A stretch of 64,000 nucleotides of DNA, taken from assembly GCA_004551485.1 (NCBI GenBank), contig SBLD01000013.1, forward strand, positions 54,505 through 118,504, in the 5' to 3' direction. The stretch comes from Billgrantia azerbaijanica (GTDB lineage: Bacteria; Pseudomonadota; Gammaproteobacteria; Pseudomonadales; Halomonadaceae). Every line of letters begins with the position of its first letter. Within the stretch, counting starts at the first letter, position 1. This document shows, piece after piece, positions 40,977 through 50,762 of the stretch. The notes below the pieces were generated by a model that worked only from the letters and a program-made list of their open reading frames with translations, made no database searches and was not told the DNA's origin. The position numbers were made by a program, and so were the translations under genes.

Positions 40977-41647
40977 GTTACCTCCCCCGTCTCGGCGAAG
41001 TGGCGCCCCAGCCCCGGCGCCGACTCGTCGGTGCGGTCGAGCTGCGCTGCCTCCATCACCCGCTCGGGGTCCGGGTCGGCCGGGAGGATGCGCGTGCGGC
41101 ACGCCCGGGCGCCGCTCACCGTGAGGGCGTCGTCGCGCGGCGCATCGCCCTCGGCCTCGTGCACCACCTCCAGGTAGTAGGTGGGGTCGAAGACCCGATA
41201 GCGCAGGGTGCGTCCCGCCAGGGCTCGGGGCTCGACCAGCGGCAGCCGGAAGTGGAACTCGACCCGCCCATCGCGGGCCAGCACCGTGTACTCCTCTACC
41301 TCGCCCAGGGCCAGCGGCTCGCCATCGAGCGAGAGCTCGGTGAAGTAGTCGTGGGGGCGCAGGTTGTCGCGGATCTCGCCGCCCAGCTGGTCCAGGCCGG
41401 CATCGAGCCCCGCCTCGCCGCCGGCCTGCTCCAGCTCCTCGAGCACCACCAGGCTGTAGAAGGGGTCCATGCGCCAGCTCTGGTACAGGGCCGTGGCGCG
41501 CCCCGCCTCATCGAGCAGCAAGCGCACGCTCAGGTCGATCCAGCCGTGGGGGTGGGCCAGGGCAAGGCCCGGCAGCAGCCACAGCAACAGGGCCGTCGGC
41601 CAGGTGAGGACGGGGCGGCGGGCTAAGCGGGGGTCGGTCGGCGTCAT
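40967..41647 (-). CDS. DUF1007-family periplasmic protein
   Basis: A 226-residue exported protein. Residues 1-31 form a signal peptide ending LPGLALAHPHGWID, and HPHGWID just after the cleavage site is the DUF1007 hallmark and a possible metal ligand. It is encoded with and overlapping the NicO transporter, so it probably helps metal handling on the periplasmic side. No clear ribosome site precedes the ATG at 41647. Confidence 0.82.
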   Translation of the reverse strand: MTPTDPRLARRPVLTWPTALLLWLLPGLALAHPHGWIDLSVRLLLDEAGRATALYQSWRMDPFYSLVVLEELEQAGGEAGLDAGLDQLGGEIRDNLRPHDYFTELSLDGEPLALGEVEEYTVLARDGRVEFHFRLPLVEPRALAGRTLRYRVFDPTYYLEVVHEAEGDAPRDDALTVSGARACRTRILPADPDPERVMEAAQLDRTDESAPGLGRHFAETGEVTCD

Positions 41648-42042
41648 GGGCGTCGCAGCAGGTCCAGGTCAGCGGTTGTCGGTCAGGGCAAGGTGTGCGG
41701 TCGTGCTCGACCGCAGGCAAGGCAACAAACCAGGCAGGCGCCAGGAAAAACCTCGCAGGAAACACCGGGTGACGGCAGTCTACACGGCCCGACTTCAGGG
41801 TGCAGTCCACGCCACGGTTCATCAGAGTGACGCAGCGGCACGGGGTTCCCGGCGCGGGCGACCGGCTGCGGCATAAGCACGCGGCCCTTGAAAGCCGACA
41901 CCTGCGGCAGCATGTCATACGTCGGCACTATGATGACGATATAACGATTTTGCTTATCGCGTCTGGACCGGCTGGTTACACTCGATCACCAGACACGTTG
42001 TCCAAGGACCACAGACACTCATCGAAACAAGGAGACTGCCGC
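41648..42042. other. 395-bp intergenic region between DUF1007 and dps
   Basis: No convincing gene is seen. The right part (41931-41960) is an AT-rich island with an ATAA-N9-TTAT inverted repeat (41941-41957), likely part of the dps control region. The left part was checked for a cobalamin riboswitch on the minus strand, which the downstream metal transporter would suggest, and none of the conserved B12-box sequence is present. Confidence 0.5.
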
Positions 42043-42516
42043 ATGACCGACACCAACGCCATCGGCCTGCACGAGGCCAGCGCCAGCCAACTGGCCGAGA
42101 AACTCAACCACCTGCTGGCCAACTACCAGATCTTCTACATGAACGTGCGCGGCTACCACTGGAACGTGAAGGGGCCGCAGTTCTTCGAGCTGCACACCAA
42201 GTTCGAGGAGTTCTACACCGACCTGCTGGCCAAGGTCGACGAGGTCGCCGAGCGAATCCTGACCCTGGGCCATACCCCGGTGCACGCCTACAGCGACTAC
42301 GTGGAGCTGGCGCGCATCAGCGAGGACAAGGACGTGCACGACGGCCAAGCCTGCGTGCGCGGCGTGCTGGAGGGCTACCAGACCCTGATCGAGCTGCAGC
42401 GCGAGCTCCTCGCCCTGGCCTCGGATGCCGACGACGAGGGCACCGCCGCCCAGGTCGGCGACTACATCCGCGAGCAGGAGAAGACCGTGTGGATGCTCGC
42501 CGCCTACCTCGGCTAA
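42043..42516 (+). CDS. dps: Dps-family DNA-binding ferritin
   Basis: A 157-residue Dps protein that stores iron, detoxifies peroxide and protects DNA as a dodecamer. The intersubunit ferroxidase site is in GYHWNVKGPQFFELHTKFEEFYTD, with the His, Asp/Glu and downstream D-E residues conserved. The ATG at 42043 follows AAGGAG. It is a single gene with a terminator hairpin downstream; OxyR- or Fur-type control is usual for the family, but no clear site could be assigned. Confidence 0.93.
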   Translation: MTDTNAIGLHEASASQLAEKLNHLLANYQIFYMNVRGYHWNVKGPQFFELHTKFEEFYTDLLAKVDEVAERILTLGHTPVHAYSDYVELARISEDKDVHDGQACVRGVLEGYQTLIELQRELLALASDADDEGTAAQVGDYIREQEKTVWMLAAYLG

Positions 42517-42554
42517 GGAGTCCCTGAGGGAGGGAGCCCCCGCCTACCTTGTCG

Positions 42555-42574
42555 ACGCCGCCTGCGGGCGGCGT
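42555..42574 (+). terminator. terminator of dps
   Basis: ACGCCGCC and GGCGGCGT form an 8-bp stem with a TGCG loop, followed by TGTC, 38 bp after the dps stop. Confidence 0.65.
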
Positions 42575-42734
42575 TGTCATCAGGCGACGGCGTCGCCGCC
42601 AATGGGGAGAGAATCGACAAGTCGGGGCATATCAGCGAACACCGTTCGTCGGCCCGTCACCATCGCCTATACTGGTCACAGGGAACCCGAGGGGTCAGCC
42701 ACGCAACGTCGTCGCCACGGCAAGAGAGGCCCCC

Positions 42735-43127
42735 ATGATGAAGACACTCCTGATCGCCGGCACGCTCGCCCTGCTGGCAGCGGCCATGGGCTCGCCGGCG
42801 CTGGCCGACCATATCCGCCACCGTGACAGCTACCTCATTCAGGGCACCCCCCACTTTGAACAGGGGGACCGCTGGCTGTCGAGCGGCAAGTACCATCACT
42901 TCAAACACCGCGACAAGGCCTTCCGCAAGCATCATCACAAGGCCTTCAAGCACCGCCACCACCGCGCGGGGCCATCGCGGCGGCTCGTCGAGCGCCACGA
43001 CTACATCTACATCGAGCGCCCCTATCGGCATGGCGTGCGCCGTCACCACCACCGCCGGCATCACAGCGACATCCCTCTGGTCACCGTGGACGGCTTCCCG
43101 CTGCTGCGCATCCAGATCAATCACTGA
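42735..43127 (+). CDS. histidine-rich secreted protein of unknown function
   Basis: Not assigned to a named family. The 130-residue product has a clear signal peptide (MMKTLLIAGTLALLAAAMGSPALA) and a mature part of about 106 residues containing 20 histidines and many Arg/Lys, in runs such as KHHHKAFKHRHH and RRHHHRRHH. It ends with a more ordinary hydrophobic stretch (IPLVTVDGFPLLRIQINH) that recalls RcnB-like periplasmic proteins. Periplasmic metal binding (Ni, Co, Zn or Cu) is a reasonable inference from composition. It follows AAGAGAGG and lies between dps and pepD; the NicO metal transporter is about 1.8 kb away. Confidence 0.7.
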   Translation: MMKTLLIAGTLALLAAAMGSPALADHIRHRDSYLIQGTPHFEQGDRWLSSGKYHHFKHRDKAFRKHHHKAFKHRHHRAGPSRRLVERHDYIYIERPYRHGVRRHHHRRHHSDIPLVTVDGFPLLRIQINH

Positions 43128-43157
43128 GCGCCGGCTGTGCCGCACTGCGGTGCCTCC

Positions 43158-44615
43158 TCAGCGTGCCAGCTCCTCGACCAGGGCCCGCAGCAGCATCCAG
43201 AACTCGCCAACGGAGTCGAGCTCCACCCGCTCGTCCGGGGAGTGGGCGCCGCGAATCAGCGGGCCGAAGGAGATCATCTCCAGGTGGGGGTACTTGCCGG
43301 CCAGCACGCCGCACTCGAGGCCGGCATGGATCACCTCGACCGAGGGTTCGCTGCCGAGCCGGTCGCGGTGCAGGCGGCAGAAGCGCGCCAGCAGCTCGCT
43401 GCCGGGCTGCGGCGTCCAGCCGGGATAGGCGTTCTCGACGCGCGTGCGCGCGCCGATCAGCTCGAAGAGCGCGCGGAAGCGCTCGGCCAGGTCCGCCGTG
43501 GCGCTGTCGTGCAGCGAGCGCACCAGAGCGCAGAGGTGGAAGCGGCCGCTTTCGAGGCTCACCACGCCCAGGTTGTTGGAGGTCTCCACCACGCCCGGCA
43601 CCGTCACGCTCATGCGCTCCACGCCGCAGGGCGCGGCGTGCAGCGCCGCCACCAGCAGGCGGCTGGCGTGGGGCATCAGCGCCTCCGCGGGTGGTTCGCG
43701 CAGCGCGGTGAGCGACAGCGACAGCCCCTCGTCGACCCCGGCGAGCTCGGCGCGCAGTGCCGCTTCCAGCTCGGCAACGCGCCGTTCGGCCGCCGCGACG
43801 GCCTCGCCGGGCAGCACCAGGGTGGCGAAGGCCTCGCGGGGAATGGCATTGCGCAGGCTCCCCCCCTGATAGGCCGCCAGACGGGCGTCGAGCGCCTCCA
43901 GGGCGCGCAGCACGCGCACCAGCAAGCGGTTGGCGTTGCCGCGACCGCGGTGGATGTCGATACCCGAGTGGCCGCCCTTGAGGCCGGTGAGCGCCAGGCG
44001 CAGGGCGGTTTCGTCCCTCCCCGGCGGCGCGGTGGGCAACTGGGCCTCCACCACCACGTCGGCCCCGCCGGCGCAACCGATGAACACCTCGCCGCGCTCC
44101 TCGGAATCCAGGTTGAGCAGCACCGAGCCCTCGAGCCACCCTTCGGCGAGGTTGAGCGCGCCGCCCATGCCCGACTCCTCCTCGAGGGTGAAGAGCGCCT
44201 CCAGGGGGCCGTGCACCAACTGCTCGTCCTCGAGCAGCGCCAGCGCCGCCGCCACGCCCAGACCGTTGTCGGCGCCGAGGGTGGTGTGGCGGGCGTGCAG
44301 CCAGCCGTCGGCGACATAGGTCTCGATGGGGTCGCGGGTGAAGTCGTGGGGATGCTCGGCGTTGGCCTCGGTCACCATGTCCAGGTGACCCTGCAGGATC
44401 ACCCCGGGGGCCGCCTCGCGGCCCGGTGAGGCGGGCTTGCGGATACGCAGGTTGCCGAAGGCGTCGCGGTCGTGGGCGAGCCCGCGTGCCTCGGCCCACC
44501 GCTCCAGCCGCTCGGCCAGCGCCGCTTCATGCCCCGATGGCCGCGGCGTCTCGCACAGGGTGCGGAAGTGACGCCACAGCGGTTGCGGGGAGAGGTGCTC
44601 GAGATGGGCATTCAT
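43158..44615 (-). CDS. pepD: beta-alanyl/aminoacyl-histidine dipeptidase, M20 family
   Basis: A 485-residue cytosolic dinuclear-zinc dipeptidase (PepD) that hydrolyses Xaa-His and other dipeptides. Visible motifs are QGHLDMV (first metal His/Asp), TTLGADNGLGVA (bridging Asp), LFTLEEESGMGGA (catalytic and ligand Glu) and LNLDSEERGEVFIGCAGG. The ATG at 44615 follows AGGAAGG. The length is standard. It is a single gene between the His-rich protein (convergent) and tmcA. Confidence 0.93.
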   Translation of the reverse strand: MNAHLEHLSPQPLWRHFRTLCETPRPSGHEAALAERLERWAEARGLAHDRDAFGNLRIRKPASPGREAAPGVILQGHLDMVTEANAEHPHDFTRDPIETYVADGWLHARHTTLGADNGLGVAAALALLEDEQLVHGPLEALFTLEEESGMGGALNLAEGWLEGSVLLNLDSEERGEVFIGCAGGADVVVEAQLPTAPPGRDETALRLALTGLKGGHSGIDIHRGRGNANRLLVRVLRALEALDARLAAYQGGSLRNAIPREAFATLVLPGEAVAAAERRVAELEAALRAELAGVDEGLSLSLTALREPPAEALMPHASRLLVAALHAAPCGVERMSVTVPGVVETSNNLGVVSLESGRFHLCALVRSLHDSATADLAERFRALFELIGARTRVENAYPGWTPQPGSELLARFCRLHRDRLGSEPSVEVIHAGLECGVLAGKYPHLEMISFGPLIRGAHSPDERVELDSVGEFWMLLRALVEELAR

Positions 44616-44678
44616 GGCGAACCTTCCTGACGATGACCGCGCTACCTTACCGGGCCGCTCGAGGCGGGGAAAGCCGGC

Positions 44679-46799
44679 TCAGTCGGCGGCGGCAGTATCG
44701 AGCAGGCGCGCCACCCCCTCGCGCAGCCGGGCCATGACGCCGCGCCTTCCGGCCACCGCGAGGCGCGTGGCGAGCCAGGTCGTGTCGCGCCCCTGGAAGG
44801 CCCAGGCCACCAGGGTGCTCACCTCAGTATCGTCAGCGTCGCCGCCGCTGGCCAGGTGGCGGCGCAGCAGGGCCTGCAGCGCCGGCCGCGCCGTGGCCGG
44901 CTCGCGCCGGCCGAAGGCCACGTCGACGCAGTCGCACCGGTCCGCCGCCGTCAGCCGCGGGCCGTCTCCCTCGGCGAGCAGCCGCGCGGCCACCTCGGGC
45001 GCCAGCTCGCGCAGCTCGAAGGCAAGCAGCGCCGGCAGCAGGCGCCGGAAGCGGGCGATCAGGTCGACGGCGAGCCGCTCGCCATGCGCGCTGGTGGGGG
45101 CGACGACCATCAGCGCGTGCTCACCGGAGGCCGTCTCGCGCGACAGCCCCAGGCGCACCGTGCGAAAGCCCAGCGCCTGCCAGAAGGCCAGCAGCCCCGG
45201 CTCGGCCCCGAAGCTCGCCCCCAGCAGGTCGATGCCATCGCCGCGCGCCGCGGCCCGCTCCGCTTCGAGCAGGCGTCGTCCCAGCCCCTCGCGGCGCCGC
45301 TCGGGGTGCACGGCGATGCGCTGCACGCGACGCACCCGGGCCATGAGTGCCTCGCGCGAGCCGGCGTGGGCGGCCAGCGACTGGGCCAGCAGATGGCCGG
45401 GCGGACGGCGCTCGCCGCGCGCCACGCGTTCGGCGAGTGCTGCCGCAAAGCCCCCCTCGTCGCCACACACCGCCACCGCCTGGGGCTCGCCGTCGCTCGC
45501 CAGGGTGCTCACGCCCACCTCGGGGGCATCGAGCAGCCGCCACAGGTCGGTCGGCGCGGTGCGGTAGTGGGCCTGCACCAGCAGGCCGAAGAGGGCGCGC
45601 AGCCGGGCCTCGTCGGCCGCCAGCGCCGCGCGCGAGCCGGGTGACCACGCCAGCGGCGTGGTCGCGGCCACGGCCGGGGGCGGCTCGGCGTCGAGCAGCA
45701 GCAGCGTATCGACCAGGCGCTCCAGCGGGTCGCCGGCCGCCCAGCGCACCGGCGCCGCCAGGTGACACTCGCGCCACGCCGGGGTGAGGCGCTCCAGCCG
45801 CGTGCGAAAGCGCAGCGCGAAGCCCCGCCCGGAGCCCTCGTAGCCGTGTACCGTGGTGGCGAAGGCAATGCGCGGAAAGGCGGCCAGCCAGGCGCCGAGC
45901 AGGGCGGCGGGAATCGCCGCCGCCTCGTCGACCAGCAGCAGGCTGCCCGCCCCACCCACCTCGCCCTGCTCGGCCAGGTCGGCCAGTTCGTCCGGGGCGA
46001 GAAAGTGCACCCGGCCGCCGCCGGCATCGACGAAGGCGTTGCCCTCGCGCCGCCCGTCCGCACGCAGTGCCGCCAGGCGCTCGAACAGCGCCGCGACGGC
46101 CGCCGGGCGCGGCGCGGTGACGCGGATCAGGCGCTCGCCGGCCGCCAGCAGGCGCGCACAGGCAATGCCCAGGGCGGCCGTCTTGCCACGCCCGCGGTCG
46201 GCGGTGAGCACCAGCGGACGCCGCCGCTTCAGCTTGACCAGGCGCGCCACGGCCGCGGCCTGATCGACGGTCAGGCATGCCGGGTCGTCGACGGTGGGCG
46301 CGGACTCGGTCACGGTGGGTGCCACCAGCGGCGGCAGCCGGGGCGCGGCGGCGGCCGCCGGCCAGCGCGCGACAGCGAGCGAGTCGGCAAGCAGCCGCTC
46401 GAGACGCGCCAGGTAGTACGAGCCCGAGGCCGCCCCCCAGGCGCGAGGGGTGAGCAGCAGCACCAGGCCGCCGGCGCGCAGCGTTCCGGTCAGGGCACCG
46501 AAGGCATCCGGGTCGAAGGCATCACCCGCCTCGCCGGCATCGAACACCAGCAGGTCGTGCTCGCCCCCCAGTCGGGTGCGCGCCTTGGCGGGCGGCAGCC
46601 AGTGCGCCGCCGCCTCGGCGGGGGGAGATGCGGCCGCTACCCAGCAGGGTGCCCGCCAGTCGCCGTCCTTCCACACCGCGGCGGCGCGTGCCCGCACTGT
46701 CGTCGCCTCGCCGGTCAGCCAGGCCAGGCCGCGCCAGCGGCGGCGTGCCAGTTGGTCAGTCCAATGCAACAGCGTGCCGACCGCCTCCACCCTCGTCAT
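44679..46799 (-). CDS. tmcA: tRNA(Met) cytidine acetyltransferase
   Basis: A 706-residue enzyme that makes N4-acetylcytidine at the wobble base of elongator tRNA-Met using ATP and acetyl-CoA. Domains in order: N-terminal DUF1726 part (to about 165), an RNA-helicase-like ATPase with Walker A TADRGRGKTAALG and Walker B SLLLVDEAAAIPAALLG, a GNAT acetyltransferase (VQRIAVHPERRREGLGRRLL) and a C-terminal tRNA-binding tail. The ATG at 46799 follows GGGGGAA. It is a single gene. Confidence 0.92.
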   Translation of the reverse strand: MTRVEAVGTLLHWTDQLARRRWRGLAWLTGEATTVRARAAAVWKDGDWRAPCWVAAASPPAEAAAHWLPPAKARTRLGGEHDLLVFDAGEAGDAFDPDAFGALTGTLRAGGLVLLLTPRAWGAASGSYYLARLERLLADSLAVARWPAAAAAPRLPPLVAPTVTESAPTVDDPACLTVDQAAAVARLVKLKRRRPLVLTADRGRGKTAALGIACARLLAAGERLIRVTAPRPAAVAALFERLAALRADGRREGNAFVDAGGGRVHFLAPDELADLAEQGEVGGAGSLLLVDEAAAIPAALLGAWLAAFPRIAFATTVHGYEGSGRGFALRFRTRLERLTPAWRECHLAAPVRWAAGDPLERLVDTLLLLDAEPPPAVAATTPLAWSPGSRAALAADEARLRALFGLLVQAHYRTAPTDLWRLLDAPEVGVSTLASDGEPQAVAVCGDEGGFAAALAERVARGERRPPGHLLAQSLAAHAGSREALMARVRRVQRIAVHPERRREGLGRRLLEAERAAARGDGIDLLGASFGAEPGLLAFWQALGFRTVRLGLSRETASGEHALMVVAPTSAHGERLAVDLIARFRRLLPALLAFELRELAPEVAARLLAEGDGPRLTAADRCDCVDVAFGRREPATARPALQALLRRHLASGGDADDTEVSTLVAWAFQGRDTTWLATRLAVAGRRGVMARLREGVARLLDTAAAD

Positions 46800-47022
46800 C
46801 GTTCCCCCAATCGAGTCTCCGCGAGCGCCGTCGCGCGTCGTTCCACAGCCCGCCTCTCTTAGCCATTCGTCGCAAAATACGACGACAGGCGGCGGCATTC
46901 CGCTCATGTGACAGCGTCATGACACGCCAACTTTTTCGCGACTTCTTCGCACGATTCGCGACGATACCCGCTTTTCGCACCCAGTCCTCACTGGCCTTCG
47001 GCGCCGAAACTGCCCGCCACCT

Positions 47023-47035
47023 TTGGTAAGACCAA
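47023..47035. promoter_or_regulatory. FadR/LldR-type GntR operator upstream of the TRAP operon
   Basis: TTGGT-AAG-ACCAA is a perfect palindrome fitting the TNGTNNNACNA pattern of FCD-type GntR regulators such as LldR, PdhR and FadR. A second inverted repeat, ATTTAC-N9-GTAAAT (47035-47055), directly follows. Both overlap or precede the -35 region of the candidate TRAP promoter, which fits repression. No GntR gene is in the window. Confidence 0.65.
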
Positions 47036-47045
47036 TTTACCGTAA

Positions 47046-47072
47046 TTGAGTAAATCGGAGGACCGCTATACT
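47046..47072 (+). promoter_or_regulatory. candidate promoter of the TRAP operon
   Basis: TTGAGT (47046-47051) and TATACT (47067-47072), spacer 15 bp; AATTGA (47044-47049) with 17 bp is an alternative -35. Transcription from here gives a leader of nearly 290 nt before dctP. The leader holds a GAAGGGA/TCCCTTC hairpin (47298-47313) but no recognised riboswitch. The region 46800-47022 shows nothing else. Confidence 0.5.
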
Positions 47073-47365
47073 CTCAGCGGCGGCAAGCGGAGAGCCGAAC
47101 CGTCCCCGGACGGGGGTCACAAGCAGGCCCCGACCACGGTGGACAACGGCCCGAGCGCGCCCCTCCCCGCCTTACCTGGCCGGGAGGCGACAACTCCACG
47201 CGGTCGGCATGGCGTAGCGTTGATTCTGGCTACATTGTACGGACTACACAGGAGTTGCATGCTGGAAGGGTTGCCCGGCGGCGTCGATCGCGGCCGAGAA
47301 GGGACATCCCTTCGCGCACAAGCATCCAACGCGAGCAAAACAAAAGCAAAGGGAGAGGTTCACTG

Positions 47366-48436
47366 ATGAAATTCGTCAAATCCATGGTCGGCGTTGCCGG
47401 CGCACTGGCACTTTGCACCGGAACCGCCGTCGCCGATGACCTGCGCTGGAAGATGCCGGTTGCCTTCTCGACCAACCTGCCGGGTCTCGGCTCGCCGGCC
47501 GCCTGGGTCGCCGACAACCTGACGACCGCCTCGGACGGCTCGATCCAGGTGCGCGTCTACGAGCCCGGCAAGCTGCTGCCGGCCTTCGACATCCTGCAGG
47601 CCGTCTCCGACGGCAAGGTGCAAGCCGGCTATACCTGGATCGGCTATGACCAGGGCAAGGTGCCGGCCATCCCCCTCTTTGCCGCCGTACCCTTCGGCAT
47701 GAAGCCGTGGGCCTACACCGCCTGGTACTACTATGGCGGCGGTCATGAGCTGCTGCAGGAGGTCTACGCCAACAAGGGCTTCAAGGTCCACGCCCAGCTC
47801 TGCGGCATCATCGGCCCGGAGACGGCCGGCTGGTATGCCGAGCCGATCGAGACGCTCGAGGATTACGAGGGCCTCAAGATCCGCTTTGCCGGCCTCGGCG
47901 GCAAGGTGCTGGAGAAGCTCGGCGCTTCCGTGACCATGATGCCGGGCGGCGAGCTGTTCCAGGCCCTCGAGAAGGGCACCATCGACGCCACCGAGTTCTC
48001 CATGCCCGCCATCGACCAGATCCTGGGCTTTGACCAGGTGGTCAAATACAACCTCTTCCCGGGCTGGCACCAGCAGTTCACCGCCCAGTACATGCTGATC
48101 AACGAGGAGGAGTGGGCGCGCACCACCGACGCCCAGAAAGCGCTGGTCGAGGCCTCGTGCACCGCCGCCACCACCCTCGGCCTGGCGGAGGGCGAGTACA
48201 AGAACGGCAAGGTACTGCAGGAGTTCCAGGGCAAGGGGGTCAACGCCGACCAGATCCCGACGGACGTGCTGAAGGAGCTGCAACAGGTCACCCAGGAGGT
48301 GCTCGAGGAAGAGGCGGCCAAGGACGCCGACTTCAAGCGCGTCTACGAGAGCCAGCAGGCCTTCCTGGAGAGCTACTCCGTGTGGGACAAGCGCGCCTAC
48401 CTGCCCACCGACCTGACCGGTCCTGACGGCGAGTAA
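47366..48436 (+). CDS. TRAP transporter substrate-binding protein (DctP family)
   Basis: A 356-residue periplasmic binding protein. A signal peptide ends at about residue 24 (GTAVADDLRWK). GKLLPAFDILQAVSDGKVQAGY and MMPGGELFQALEKGTIDATEFS, with the ligand-anchoring arginine in GLKIRFAG, are DctP features, and the protein resembles the 2-oxoacid/lactate (TakP-like) branch. The ATG at 47366 follows GGGAGAGG. It is the first gene of the dctPQM unit. An LldR/PdhR-like operator upstream also points to a 2-oxo or hydroxy acid, but the substrate is inferred. Confidence 0.88.
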   Translation: MKFVKSMVGVAGALALCTGTAVADDLRWKMPVAFSTNLPGLGSPAAWVADNLTTASDGSIQVRVYEPGKLLPAFDILQAVSDGKVQAGYTWIGYDQGKVPAIPLFAAVPFGMKPWAYTAWYYYGGGHELLQEVYANKGFKVHAQLCGIIGPETAGWYAEPIETLEDYEGLKIRFAGLGGKVLEKLGASVTMMPGGELFQALEKGTIDATEFSMPAIDQILGFDQVVKYNLFPGWHQQFTAQYMLINEEEWARTTDAQKALVEASCTAATTLGLAEGEYKNGKVLQEFQGKGVNADQIPTDVLKELQQVTQEVLEEEAAKDADFKRVYESQQAFLESYSVWDKRAYLPTDLTGPDGE

Positions 48437-48521
48437 GCGCGACCACGAGGCCTTGCCGGGGCGAGAGGCCTGCACCGAGCATGGCGGACGGCGCCCCGGC
48501 CCGTCCGCCCGCAAAACCGCC

Positions 48522-48547
48522 GAGAGGCCCGTCGCGACGGGCCTCTC
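48522..48547 (+). terminator. hairpin between dctP and dctQ
   Basis: A perfect 26-nt palindrome (13-bp arms, GAGAGGCCCGTCG with its complement) is followed by TTG. A second hairpin (GGCGGACGG/CCGTCCGCC, 48483-48509) precedes it. Partial termination here would give more binding protein than membrane subunits, as is usual for TRAP systems. Confidence 0.6.
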
Positions 48548-48566
48548 TTGGCATGAGGGAAAGCCC

Positions 48567-49207
48567 ATGAAGGCATCTGATCAGGAACCGTCTGACGGCC
48601 TGGGCAGGAAGACGGCCGAGGCCGAGAGAATTGCCGAGGAAATGCTGCACCACCATACCGCGCTGCCGCAGACGCGCCTCAGCAAGGGGCTCGACAGCGT
48701 CCTGACGGCGATCGGCAAGGCCGCCTCCTGGCTCTGGCTGGTGGTGGTCGCGGTGATCATCTGGGCCGTGGTCGGCCGCTATGCCTTTGGCCAGGGCTCG
48801 GTCACCCTGGAGGAGTGGCAATGGCACATCGCCGGCGCCGCCTGGCTCCTGGGCCTCTCGTACACCCTGACGACCGACGACCACGTGCGGGTCGACGTCA
48901 TCCACGAGCGCCTGAGCCTCAAGGCCCAGGGACGCATCGAGCTGCTGGGCATCCTGCTGCTGCTGCTGCCGTTTCTCGCCATCTCGCTCTACGAGCTGGC
49001 GCCCTACGCCATGAGCTCCTACCTGCAGGGCGAAACCAGCCAGTCACCCGCCGGCCTGTCCCACCGCTGGATCCTCAAGGCCGTGGTGGCGCTCTCGTTC
49101 GCCCTGCTGATCCTCGCGACGGTATCACGGCTGCTCCGCGTGACGGCGCTGCTGTTCGGCTTTCCCAAGCCGATCGCTGACGACACCACCAAAGGGGAAG
49201 CGTCCTG

Positions 49208-49208
<1 letters not shown>
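48567..49208 (+). CDS. TRAP transporter small permease (DctQ family)
   Basis: A 213-residue membrane protein with four hydrophobic segments (about 52-74, 90-108, 130-150, 172-192) and the DctQ stretch EEWQWHIAGAAWLLGLSYTLTTDDHVRVDV. The ~45-residue charged cytoplasmic N-terminus, including LHHHTALPQTRLSK, is longer than in most DctQ proteins. It forms the membrane complex with the large subunit, whose start shares a base with this stop (TGATG). Confidence 0.85.
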
Positions 49209-50572
<1,364 letters not shown>

Positions 50573-50612
50573 TCCGCCGAACCAGCGGCTGATCACGCCC
50601 GCAGGCGCCAGG

Positions 50613-50642
50613 CGCCCGCCGTCACCCGACGGCGGGCGTCTT
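50613..50642 (+). terminator. terminator of the TRAP operon
   Basis: CGCCCGCCGTC and GACGGCGGGCG form an 11-bp stem with an ACCC loop, followed by TCTTG. Confidence 0.75.
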
Positions 50643-50762
50643 GCGTTCGACCTTGACGCCGGTCAGCGTCGGCGGCTGCAGGGGGCCATGGCAACTGATA
50701 CTATTTACCGCCGTTACGGCCTCGCATCGCCGAGGCCCGGCCAGCCTTGAAGGAGTCCCCGC

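Noticed and set aside
41648-41900. Possible cobalamin riboswitch (minus strand) before the DUF1007-NicO genes
   Set aside because: Some GC-rich pairing and a GGGAA are present, but the conserved B12-box and GCCACTG-type core are not.
41508-41918. 136-codon minus-strand frame upstream of DUF1007
   Set aside because: Cys/Pro/Arg-rich with no domain or ribosome site, and overlapping the start of DUF1007.
41931-41960. OxyR or Fur site before dps
   Set aside because: The AT-rich inverted repeat there does not fit either consensus well enough to name the regulator.
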